The notes below the pieces were generated by a model. The model worked only from the letters and a program-made list of their open reading frames with translations, was not told the origin of the DNA and made no database searches. From an uncultured Alphaproteobacteria bacterium (GTDB taxonomy: Bacteria > Pseudomonadota > Alphaproteobacteria > Rs-D84), in contig CALCGS010000070.1 in assembly GCA_937901165.1 (NCBI GenBank), forward strand, positions 1 to 22,144: a DNA stretch of 22,144 nucleotides, given 5' to 3'. Below are positions 1 through 6,361 of this stretch, piece after piece; the stretch's first letter is position 1, and each line of letters opens with the position of its first letter. Position numbers and translations under genes: made by a program.

Positions 1-240
1 ACGTTGTGAATTCAAATGTCAGATCAACAATCAATAAATCGGTAACCGAGCTTACAAATAAGGCAAAGAACGGAATTTCAAAGAGTGTTACCACAAAAAC
101 AAAGTCCTTTAAATTCAATATCCTTTATCTTTATAGTAGTAAGTGCTTGGAGTACTTGATTATGATTATAATCTTTTAATTAAACTATCTGATGCAAATG
201 GCTTTGCAACAAAAGATTAACTCCTGTAGACCATTTCAAA
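1..240. other. Left-edge segment without a convincing gene
   Basis: This AT-rich stretch lies beyond the 3' end of the TolC-like gene. One plus-strand frame is open from base 3 to a TAA at 177-179 (58 codons, no start inside the window), so it could be the tail of a gene entering from the left, but its last third is a hydrophobic, low-complexity string that does not look like a protein end. No RNA gene, terminator or repeat was seen here. Confidence 0.4.
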
Positions 241-891
241 CTACATACCGATTCCATTATACTTCAAAAATGATTCAATATTTCCATTATAAACATCCAG
301 ATCAATATGCTGTTCACTTCCCTGGTAAAAATTATATACAGCAGTGTCAGTATATTGCCAATACTTCCAATCATCTCTAATTTCTATTCCTGGTTTAAAG
401 TAAACATTACGTATCCATAAGTCATAGTCATCAAAATATCCATTTAGTAATTCATAATAAGCCCCAATAACAGAATACACAAAATTTTGTACGGTTTCGT
501 CATAATCAAAGCCTGTTGCACGATATGTCGCAATAGTTTGATTCAAATCCGCCAATCTTTTACCAAAATCAAAAATTAAATAAGATGCAGAAATAGATGC
601 ACTATAATTCCAATCGCCCCATTCTTTATTGTGTGTTTGATTATAATTTTTCCCCGCAGATAGCGATGCATTTACTTTTGGTAAATAATTTGCATAACCT
701 GTGTTTTTATCAAATCGTGCAGCCCGCAATCCGGCATATGCCGCCGCGGTTTGTGGATTTCGGCATAAACCCAAATCAATAACCTGACGCAGGTCTAATT
801 GTTCAGCTGGAACAGTACGCATAGTTGCACAATCGTCATCTGCAAACGCAATTGTTGGAATAAAACCCAATAAAGCAATGTATTTTTTCAT
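241..891 (-). CDS. Truncated or chimeric TolC-like outer-membrane efflux protein
   Basis: The first ~150 residues read like the N-terminus of a TolC-family outer-membrane efflux channel: a signal peptide ending near AFA-DDD, then LDLRQVIDLGLCRNPQTAAA, the family's 'many adjacent genes' style helix, followed by YLPKVNASLSAGKNYN (first beta hairpin) and a helix ending GAYYELLNG. After about residue 152 the match stops: the remaining ~65 residues are rich in Tyr, Asp and Trp and show neither the coiled-coil helices nor the second repeat. TolC proteins are usually 400-500 residues; this one has 216. A working trimeric channel is therefore unlikely; it may be a remnant fused to foreign sequence or a new small secreted protein. 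The start is supported by AGAGAG eight bases upstream and by an extended -10 box. The functional call is moderate and the chimera is inference. Confidence 0.6.
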   Translation of the reverse strand: MKKYIALLGFIPTIAFADDDCATMRTVPAEQLDLRQVIDLGLCRNPQTAAAYAGLRAARFDKNTGYANYLPKVNASLSAGKNYNQTHNKEWGDWNYSASISASYLIFDFGKRLADLNQTIATYRATGFDYDETVQNFVYSVIGAYYELLNGYFDDYDLWIRNVYFKPGIEIRDDWKYWQYTDTAVYNFYQGSEQHIDLDVYNGNIESFLKYNGIGM

Positions 892-914
892 TTTTTATTC
901 TCTCTATCTGTAAA

Positions 915-923
915 ATTATACCA
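915..923 (-). promoter_or_regulatory. Extended -10 promoter of the TolC-like gene
   Basis: On the minus strand TGG-TATAAT forms an extended -10 element 23 nt before the ATG at 891. No good -35 hexamer stands 16-18 nt upstream, which fits the extended -10 class. The predicted start leaves a short leader containing AGAGAG. Confidence 0.5.
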
Positions 924-981
924 TAAAAAAGCCTAAAATATAAATAAAAAGTAAAATAAGAAAATATTTTTAAATTTTGGC

Positions 982-1010
982 TTGCAATAACCGATAAAAT
1001 CCCGTAATAT
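982..1010 (+). promoter_or_regulatory. Promoter of tRNA-Cys (and probably recF)
   Basis: TTGCAA (982-987), a 17-nt spacer and TAATAT (1005-1010) make a good housekeeping promoter. Transcription would begin near 1017, just before the mature tRNA 5' end at 1020, so the tRNA needs almost no 5' trimming. Confidence 0.65.
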
Positions 1011-1019
1011 CATTTTCGT

Positions 1020-1093
1020 GGCCAGGTGGCAGAGTGGTTATGCAGAGGACTGCAAATCCTTGGATGCCGGTTCGATTCCGACCCTGGCCTCCA
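1020..1093 (+). tRNA. tRNA-Cys (GCA anticodon)
   Basis: A full cloverleaf can be drawn: acceptor stem GGCCAGG/CCTGGCC, an anticodon stem enclosing loop CTGCAAA (anticodon GCA, cysteine), a T arm with GGTTCGATTCC, discriminator U at 1090 as expected for tRNA-Cys, and an encoded CCA at 1091-1093. The recF start codon lies only 10 nt beyond the CCA, so the two are probably on one transcript. Confidence 0.95.
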
Positions 1094-1103
1094 CTTTTTT
1101 CAA

Positions 1104-2177
1104 ATGATTAATAAATTAACTCTTACAGATTTTAGAAATCATAAAATTTCACGCATAGATACACGTGGTGCAAATAACATTATAATAATTGGTGAAAATG
1201 GTGCTGGAAAAACAGCAATCTTAGAAGCGGTGTCAATGTTATCTGGCGACCGCGGAATGCGTGGCAGTGATATGAACGAAATTGCGCGTTTTGGGGGTTG
1301 TGGTGGTTTTTCTGCGTATGCTGATTTAGATGATGAAACAAGTGTTTGTATATATTATAATTCTGGGGATTCAAATCGTCATGCACGCTTGGATGGTGAA
1401 AATACCGCATTGTCAAATCTGGAAAAATATGTCAGTATTGTTTGGTTGTCCCCACGTGAAGATAGATTGTTTGTTGATACAGCATCAGACCGCAGAACTT
1501 TTTTTGACAGATTGGCATCAAATTTTGATTCATCGCATTCTGGACGTGTTTCTAAATTTTCGAAATTATTATCAGAACGGGCATTTGCATTAAAATCAGG
1601 TCGTGATGAAAAATGGTTAAATGTATTAGATAATGAATTATCGGCAACTGCAATATCGATATCTGCGATGCGAATACAGTATTGCGGTGAAATAAATTAC
1701 TTTCTTGAAAATTATGCTATGTCTTTAACTGGGAAAATAGAACAATTATTGATAGATGGCACAACCATATCTGATGCAGAAAGAATTTATAGACAATATT
1801 TATACGATAATCGTAATTTGATAAACGATAAAATGGTACTGGATGGTCCGCATAAATCAGATTTTGGTATGTTTAACAAAGATTTAAATTTACCTGTTTA
1901 TTTAACCAGTACTGGGCAACAAAAAAAGGCATTGTTTGCATTGATAATGTCGCATGCAAAATTATTACACACAAAAACAAAACGTGATGCGATTATTTTA
2001 CTAGACGAAGCGGCGGCACATCTGGATTCTGAATCGCGTGAAATGTTTTTCAGTTCTTTATATTCAAATGGGGCCCAGGTTTGGGCAACTGGTTTAGATG
2101 CAGATTCTTTTGCAAAAACGCCAAATGCTGTATTTGTCACTTGCCATAATGGTGAAATTAGTAATATACTATATTAA
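1104..2177 (+). CDS. recF: RecF, DNA replication/repair ATPase
   Basis: RecF is an SMC-like ATPase that helps RecO and RecR load RecA at single-strand gaps. From the ATG at 1104 the protein is 357 residues, the usual size of the family. It shows the N-terminal LTLTDFRNH motif, Walker A GENGAGKT (residues 30-37), the conserved WLSPREDRLF and RRTFFDRLA blocks, LDGPHKSDF, the signature STGQQKKAL (about 269-277) and Walker B IILLDEAAAHLD (about 297-308). A longer reading frame starting with GTG at 1026 runs back through tRNA-Cys and is not credible. No Shine-Dalgarno sequence fits in the 10 nt between tRNA CCA and ATG, so translation may start on a near-leaderless RNA freed by tRNA processing. 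sspB follows 14 nt after the stop. Confidence 0.93.
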   Translation: MINKLTLTDFRNHKISRIDTRGANNIIIIGENGAGKTAILEAVSMLSGDRGMRGSDMNEIARFGGCGGFSAYADLDDETSVCIYYNSGDSNRHARLDGENTALSNLEKYVSIVWLSPREDRLFVDTASDRRTFFDRLASNFDSSHSGRVSKFSKLLSERAFALKSGRDEKWLNVLDNELSATAISISAMRIQYCGEINYFLENYAMSLTGKIEQLLIDGTTISDAERIYRQYLYDNRNLINDKMVLDGPHKSDFGMFNKDLNLPVYLTSTGQQKKALFALIMSHAKLLHTKTKRDAIILLDEAAAHLDSESREMFFSSLYSNGAQVWATGLDADSFAKTPNAVFVTCHNGEISNILY

Positions 2178-2191
2178 AAAGAGAAAAATAA

Positions 2192-2656
2192 ATGGCACGA
2201 ATCGATTATCAATCATTACTAGATAACGCGTTAAAATCGGTTGTCAAAGATGCACTTATCCATGCCCAGGTTAATGGTTTGGGGGATGGGGCACACTTTT
2301 TTATAACATTCAAAACGCGTGATGTTGGTGTTGTTTTACCTGATTTTTTACGTATGCGTTATCCTGATATAATGACAATAGTTTTACAGTATTCTTATAA
2401 TAATTTGCATGTATCAGACCGGGAATTTGGTGTTCAATTAACATTTGATGGTCGTCCGTTTTTTATACGCGTACCATTTTCTGCACTGGTTGAATTCAAA
2501 GACCCATCGGTTGATTTTATTTTGACATTTAATCCACGTCCACAAAATAATACTGCGGGTAATGATATGGAATTACCTTTGGACGAACATGCCAACAATG
2601 GTGATGATGATAGAATAATATCTTTGGATGAATTTCGGAAAAAGAAAAACAGTTAA
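2192..2656 (+). CDS. sspB: SspB, adaptor delivering ssrA-tagged proteins to ClpXP
   Basis: SspB binds the ssrA tag put on stalled nascent chains by tmRNA and hands the substrate to the ClpX unfoldase. The 154-residue protein opens with DYQSLLDNALKSVVKDAL and contains the substrate-binding beta core (GLGDGAHFFITFKT, VVLPDFLRMRYPDIMTIVLQ, FFIRVPFSALVEFKDPSVDF) typical of the alphaproteobacterial form. A flexible acidic linker ends in RIISLDEFRKKK, which matches the C-terminal ClpX-binding (XB) tail of this group. It is in line with recF, separated by 14 bases with a weak AGAG ribosome site, so the two are probably co-transcribed. sspB next to recF is not a pairing I know to be conserved. Confidence 0.88.
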   Translation: MARIDYQSLLDNALKSVVKDALIHAQVNGLGDGAHFFITFKTRDVGVVLPDFLRMRYPDIMTIVLQYSYNNLHVSDREFGVQLTFDGRPFFIRVPFSALVEFKDPSVDFILTFNPRPQNNTAGNDMELPLDEHANNGDDDRIISLDEFRKKKNS

Positions 2657-2704
2657 AACACATAAAGTATATTCTGTATTTATATGATTTGTATCCAAAA
2701 TAAA

Positions 2705-2724
2705 AAAGCACCAAATGGTGCTTT
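2705..2724 (-). terminator. Intrinsic terminator shared by sspB and tRNA-Val
   Basis: AAAGCACC (2705-2712), loop AAAT and GGTGCTTT (2717-2724) make an 8-bp hairpin. Read on the minus strand it continues into TTTATT, the better U-tract, so it should end the tRNA-Val transcript; on the plus strand it can also stop the recF-sspB transcript, although the following T-run is short. Confidence 0.75.
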
Positions 2725-2733
2725 AATTATTTG

Positions 2734-2810
2734 TGGTGGATGTTAAGGGACTCGAACCCCTGACCCTCTGCGTGTAAAGCAGATGCTCTAGCCAACTGAG
2801 CTAAACATCC
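2734..2810 (-). tRNA. tRNA-Val (UAC anticodon)
   Basis: Reading down from 2810: acceptor GGATGTT paired with AACATCC, D arm GCTC/GAGC, anticodon stem TCTGC/GCAGA around loop TTTACAC (anticodon UAC, valine), T arm AGGGG/CCCTT with TTCGAGT, discriminator A at 2737 and encoded CCA at 2734-2736. Confidence 0.95.
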
Positions 2811-2824
2811 GTAAAGACAAACAG

Positions 2825-2852
2825 ATTATATTGATTTTTTTCCGTTTGTCTA
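2825..2852 (-). promoter_or_regulatory. Promoter of tRNA-Val
   Basis: On the minus strand TAGACA (2847-2852), 16 nt, TATAAT (2825-2830) matches the housekeeping consensus in 11 of 12 positions. Transcription would start about 8 nt before the tRNA. The site lies just after the stop of the SIMPL gene, so the tRNA does not depend on that gene's transcript. Confidence 0.65.
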
Positions 2853-2866
2853 GTCTTTTCTTCATT

Positions 2867-3586
2867 TTATTCCAAAAAGTATTCTATGGTTGATACAACA
2901 CGAACCTTTTTATTGATTTGTTGGTTGGCGGATGTGTCATTTGTTTCATCGCGTGGCAATATAGAAAACACACCCTGATTAGCCTTGTGGATTTTGCCAA
3001 CCTTGCTGTTGCTAGATTTTGCAAATTCTATTGCGGCTTCGCGTGCATTTTGTGTTGCCAATTCCAACATTTGTGGTTTGATATCATTTAGTTTTGTAAA
3101 CAAATATGATACAGGGTATGTGTATTGGTCGCTAAAAATAACGCCACGTGATATTAAATCGCCTGTTTTTGCAAATGCTGCAGATACATTTTGAACCTTA
3201 TCAGAACGAAGTGTCATCGTTTTTGTAAGGATAAAACGCGATGTACGTGCATCTTTATCCAAATATGGATTTGTCATCAAATCGTTTGTTTCCAATTGAC
3301 CGCTTTCTATTTCAGAATCTTCAAATCCGTTATCTTTTAAGAATCCAATCAATTCTTGGGTTTGATTATCTATATCTGCTTGGGTTTCTGACAATTCATT
3401 TCCGGTTGCAACAAATTTTATTTTCCATATTGCCAAATCAGCAATAACATCTTGTTCCGCCAATCCTTTAACAGTGACTGTATTGTTGTTAAATTTTGAA
3501 TTATAGTAATAATAGCCCGGAAAAAAACCAGCAAGCAATAAACCAACCGCAATAATTACAAAATATAAATATGATGTTTTTTTCAT
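2867..3586 (-). CDS. SIMPL-domain (DUF541/YggE-like) periplasmic protein
   Basis: The 239-residue protein starts with a single hydrophobic segment (residues ~5-25) that anchors or exports it. It then shows the family opening TVTVKGLAEQDVIADLAIWK and a second half with VSYLFTKLNDIKPQMLELATQNAREAAIEFAKSS split across the SIMPL fold, ending in KVRVVSTIEYFLE. SIMPL proteins (YggE in E. coli, BP26 in Brucella) are periplasmic or membrane-tethered and oligomerise; a role in oxidative stress has been reported for YggE, but the biochemical function is unclear. It has a strong ribosome site (AAGGAG, 6 nt from the ATG) and its own promoter, and it ends 56 nt before tRNA-Val. Family assignment is firm; the precise role is unknown. 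Confidence 0.85.
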   Translation of the reverse strand: MKKTSYLYFVIIAVGLLLAGFFPGYYYYNSKFNNNTVTVKGLAEQDVIADLAIWKIKFVATGNELSETQADIDNQTQELIGFLKDNGFEDSEIESGQLETNDLMTNPYLDKDARTSRFILTKTMTLRSDKVQNVSAAFAKTGDLISRGVIFSDQYTYPVSYLFTKLNDIKPQMLELATQNAREAAIEFAKSSNSKVGKIHKANQGVFSILPRDETNDTSANQQINKKVRVVSTIEYFLE

Positions 3587-3609
3587 TTTTTCTCCTTTCC
3601 TCGAAACAG

Positions 3610-3638
3610 ATTTTAGAAAAACAATAAATATAAAACAA
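3610..3638 (-). promoter_or_regulatory. Promoter of the SIMPL-domain gene
   Basis: Minus-strand TTGTTT (3633-3638), 17-nt spacer, TAAAAT (3610-3615). It lies in the 60-bp gap after the TIM-barrel gene, giving a leader of about 15-20 nt with a strong AAGGAG ribosome site. Confidence 0.5.
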
Positions 3639-3646
3639 GTAAATTA

Positions 3647-4408
3647 TTATCTTTGATTTTGTTTTTCCCACTCTAAAACAGCACGAATATATTGTTCTGC
3701 TTTTTGTACATCAAACAAATCATTATCATTTTTTAAATTTTTCTCTGCATCGACCCAAGTATATCTATTAACAGGGGCAACGTGGTCTATTTTTGATAAA
3801 TTTTGTTTAATATTTTGTGGTGACAACCCACCAGAATAACCAGTATATAATAAATTATATGGTTGATATTGCCATGCAACTGGAGATTTCCCTTTGCCAC
3901 CAGATTCATCAAATAAAATTGAAAAATTTTGTGTTTGACGATGCAAATTGCGAACTATATCTATTGTTGCAGGTTTGTATTGTATTATAAAATTTCGGTC
4001 TGAATTATTTTCAATTAATTCCGCAACATTATTTACAACTTTATTGATATTCGTTTTTTCTGCAAATTCCGCTGGTATGTTTAATTGCCAACGCTTTATA
4101 AGCGGTTTACCATGTTCGTTATATTTACCAAACAACAAACTCAATTCATAAGGAAAATAACCATTACATATATCTTTGCACCATTCTGTATTTACATGAA
4201 CAGCAAAATTATAATATAATTTTGGGTTGTTGATTGCATAATCTAAAACCTGATTAAACCAAACGTTTCTGGGCATTCCATCAGACATTTTTTTTGTATG
4301 TGCCTGGACAGCCAATTCAACCCTATTATCAATTTGCATCAAATTAAACATGTCATATATACTATTATGTTTATCTATGCCAGAACATGTAATATACCTT
4401 AGGTTCAT
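3647..4408 (-). CDS. TIM-barrel protein resembling phosphoribosylanthranilate isomerase
   Basis: This 253-residue cytoplasmic protein begins LRYITCSGIDKHN and ends with blocks that recall an uncharacterised relative of phosphoribosylanthranilate isomerase (TrpF): FSILFDESGGKGKSP (about residues 160-174), a phosphate-binding-like YTGYSGGLSPQNI (about 187-199), and YTWVDAEKNLKNDNDLFDVQ near the C-terminus. These recur in the 'FDASGG ... GYAGGLGPENL ... WIDMES' proteins sometimes annotated as TrpF-like. Genuine TrpF is shorter (~200 residues), and no tryptophan genes are nearby, so a role in tryptophan synthesis is doubtful. The ATG is 4 bases past the rlmN stop and its AAGGAG ribosome site lies within the last rlmN codons, so it is the last gene of the lptF operon. 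The substrate is unknown. Confidence 0.6.
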   Translation of the reverse strand: MNLRYITCSGIDKHNSIYDMFNLMQIDNRVELAVQAHTKKMSDGMPRNVWFNQVLDYAINNPKLYYNFAVHVNTEWCKDICNGYFPYELSLLFGKYNEHGKPLIKRWQLNIPAEFAEKTNINKVVNNVAELIENNSDRNFIIQYKPATIDIVRNLHRQTQNFSILFDESGGKGKSPVAWQYQPYNLLYTGYSGGLSPQNIKQNLSKIDHVAPVNRYTWVDAEKNLKNDNDLFDVQKAEQYIRAVLEWEKQNQR

Positions 4409-4411
4409 TTA

Positions 4412-5509
4412 TTATTCTCCTTTCTTTGCATTATTTAATCTTAATTGTCCACATGCAGAACCAATATCTGCCCCCCGTTCACGACGAATACGTGTATGTA
4501 TTCCGTTTTTTATCAATATGTCTTGAAAACGATGTACTGCATTTCCAGATACAGACGCAAAATCACGTTCATCAACAGAATTCCATGGTATTAAATTTAC
4601 CATACAATTTTTCCTTGCCAATAATTTTGACAATTTTTCAGCATATTCAGGTGTGCAATTATACAATTCTGTTTCGCCATTATCATTCTTTTTACCCAAG
4701 ATAATATATTCTATCATCAGTTGTCTGTTGTGTAATTTTTCAAAATCATCAGCCGCAGTTAAAACCTCTGCTATTTTATAACGATTATTTATAGGCATAA
4801 TTTTATCACGCAATTCGTCGGTTGGTGCATGCAGTGATATTGCCAAATTTATTGGTCGTCCCCATTTTATCAATTCGTAAATTCCAGGCACAATTCCACA
4901 AGTTGAAACAGTTATTCTGCGCCAACTGATATTCATATCACGATTGGCTCGTTCTATAAATCCAATAACATTTTCAGTGTTTTGTAATGGTTCGCCTGTA
5001 CCCATAACGACAATATGTGAAACATCGTTGTTATGAAAATCGCCATTTGCACGAATATTATTTTCACCATCACGCAAATACCACTGGGCAACCAAGATTT
5101 GCGAAAATATTTCATCAGATGTTAAATTTCTTTTTAGCCCGAGTAATGTACTGGCACAAAATTTGCATCCCATTGCACAACCTGCCTGTGAACTGACACA
5201 AACGCTATTTCCATAACTGGTACGCATTAAAACGCATTCTATTTGTTCACAATCATTTAATTCCAACAAAAATTTAGTTGTTGCACAATCTGTTGATTCT
5301 AATTTTTTTATTATTTTAACTGGTAAAGTTTGTGCCATAGAATCCAGTTTTTGACGCAAATTTTCCGGTATGTTTTTCATAGATGCAAAATCAGGTGCAC
5401 CCCTATTTAACCAATCTCTTATTTGTTTTGCACGAAATTTAGGTTCGCCTAAATTTACAATGAATTCTTGCAATTGGGCATCAGACAAAGAAAATAATAC
5501 TGGTTTCAT
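4412..5509 (-). CDS. rlmN: RlmN, radical-SAM 23S rRNA/tRNA adenine C2-methyltransferase
   Basis: RlmN makes 2-methyladenosine at A2503 of 23S rRNA and at position 37 of some tRNAs, using two SAM molecules and a methylated cysteine. The 365 residues match the family length. Seen: N-terminal LGEPKFRAKQIRDWLNRG; the 4Fe-4S motif C111-AMG-C115-KF-C118; VVMGTGEPLQN (SAM binding); TVSTCGIVPGI; LAISLHAPTDELR; and the methyl-carrying cysteine in GSACGQL (C353). It lies 18 nt after the surA-like gene with an AGGAAA ribosome site, within the minus-strand lptF operon. Nothing appears damaged. Confidence 0.95.
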   Translation of the reverse strand: MKPVLFSLSDAQLQEFIVNLGEPKFRAKQIRDWLNRGAPDFASMKNIPENLRQKLDSMAQTLPVKIIKKLESTDCATTKFLLELNDCEQIECVLMRTSYGNSVCVSSQAGCAMGCKFCASTLLGLKRNLTSDEIFSQILVAQWYLRDGENNIRANGDFHNNDVSHIVVMGTGEPLQNTENVIGFIERANRDMNISWRRITVSTCGIVPGIYELIKWGRPINLAISLHAPTDELRDKIMPINNRYKIAEVLTAADDFEKLHNRQLMIEYIILGKKNDNGETELYNCTPEYAEKLSKLLARKNCMVNLIPWNSVDERDFASVSGNAVHRFQDILIKNGIHTRIRRERGADIGSACGQLRLNNAKKGE

Positions 5510-5527
5510 ATTTTTTGTTTCCTATAC

Positions 5528-6346
5528 CTACAATTTGTATCTATCGTCATTTATTACAACAACCGCTTTACGACGAAGTTGTTTTAATTGTTGTTCTGCC
5601 ATAAACATCGCCTGTTTATATTTTGCGTTTTCCTTTATCATATCGTCCAATTTCCCATATTCTTTTGTTTTTTTTGTACTACATACCAAATAAATATCTT
5701 TTGCTGTTCGTTCAGACCATGTAAGTAAAGGCAAATCTATTACTTTATCACGAATTTCCGATGCCAATTCGTATTGAACAGCCGTAAATCTTTGTGGTGC
5801 ACCACCTAAATTTTTTGCCATTTTTTCAGCATCATCACAACTGGATGGTTTTGTTAATTTTTGTGCAACATTTTGTGGAATATTTATCAAACGAATAATT
5901 TCCATTTCTATTGGTAATCCGTGTTGATGTGCCAATTCTGATTTTTCAGATTGAATATCAGCAGATGAAACATCGACAAGTGGTAAAATCGTTCTGCCAA
6001 TTACTATTTGCCATGCGATATTTGCACGTATAGCATTTTTTGCAATTTGACGTTCAGATGCAGACAAACCATCTAACTTCATTTTTGCTAATTCATTATT
6101 GACATCTTTGTCCAATGGCGAAACACCAAAATTAGACGCATAGTTTAATTTTACTGTATCATCTATGATATTTTGTAATGCGACACGACGATTGTTCATA
6201 GGTGTATTTCCTTGTCGTGCCATAAGTTGTATTCTGGCGGTAATATCTGTATCAGTTATGGGGGTACCATTTATTGTTGCAACAACTGTTGAAGCATAGA
6301 CTGGAATACAAAATAATCCAAACAAACTTATCAATATTTTTTTCAT
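5528..6346 (-). CDS. SurA-like periplasmic chaperone, reduced form
   Basis: A signal peptide (cleavage expected after VYA-S) is followed by VVATINGTPITDTDITARIQLM, the signature of the SurA N-terminal chaperone domain, and by the helical ALQNIIDDTVKLNYASNFGV segment. SurA escorts unfolded outer-membrane proteins across the periplasm to the Bam complex, and its gene commonly follows lptD as it does here (15-nt gap, ribosome site AGGAAAGGA). At 272 residues it is much shorter than E. coli SurA (about 430). Only one degenerate parvulin-like region is visible (about 140-230), without the usual GG-D-LG and active-site blocks, so prolyl isomerase activity is doubtful. The name is based on fold motif plus position; another SurA_N-type chaperone is the alternative. 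Confidence 0.75.
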   Translation of the reverse strand: MKKILISLFGLFCIPVYASTVVATINGTPITDTDITARIQLMARQGNTPMNNRRVALQNIIDDTVKLNYASNFGVSPLDKDVNNELAKMKLDGLSASERQIAKNAIRANIAWQIVIGRTILPLVDVSSADIQSEKSELAHQHGLPIEMEIIRLINIPQNVAQKLTKPSSCDDAEKMAKNLGGAPQRFTAVQYELASEIRDKVIDLPLLTWSERTAKDIYLVCSTKKTKEYGKLDDMIKENAKYKQAMFMAEQQLKQLRRKAVVVINDDRYKL

Positions 6347-6361
6347 TTTTCCTTTCCTTTT

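Noticed and set aside
3..179. Open plus-strand frame entering from the left edge
   Set aside because: 58 codons without a start in the window and with a low-complexity hydrophobic end; such length is easily reached by chance in AT-rich DNA.
1026..1103. Longer recF starting at GTG 1026
   Set aside because: The extra 26 codons are the tRNA-Cys gene; the ATG at 1104 gives the normal RecF N-terminus and length.
2815..2851. Hairpin AGACAAAC/GTTTGTCT upstream of tRNA-Val
   Set aside because: It coincides with the tRNA-Val promoter and has a 21-nt AT-rich loop with no T-run; a role as RNA structure is not needed to explain it.
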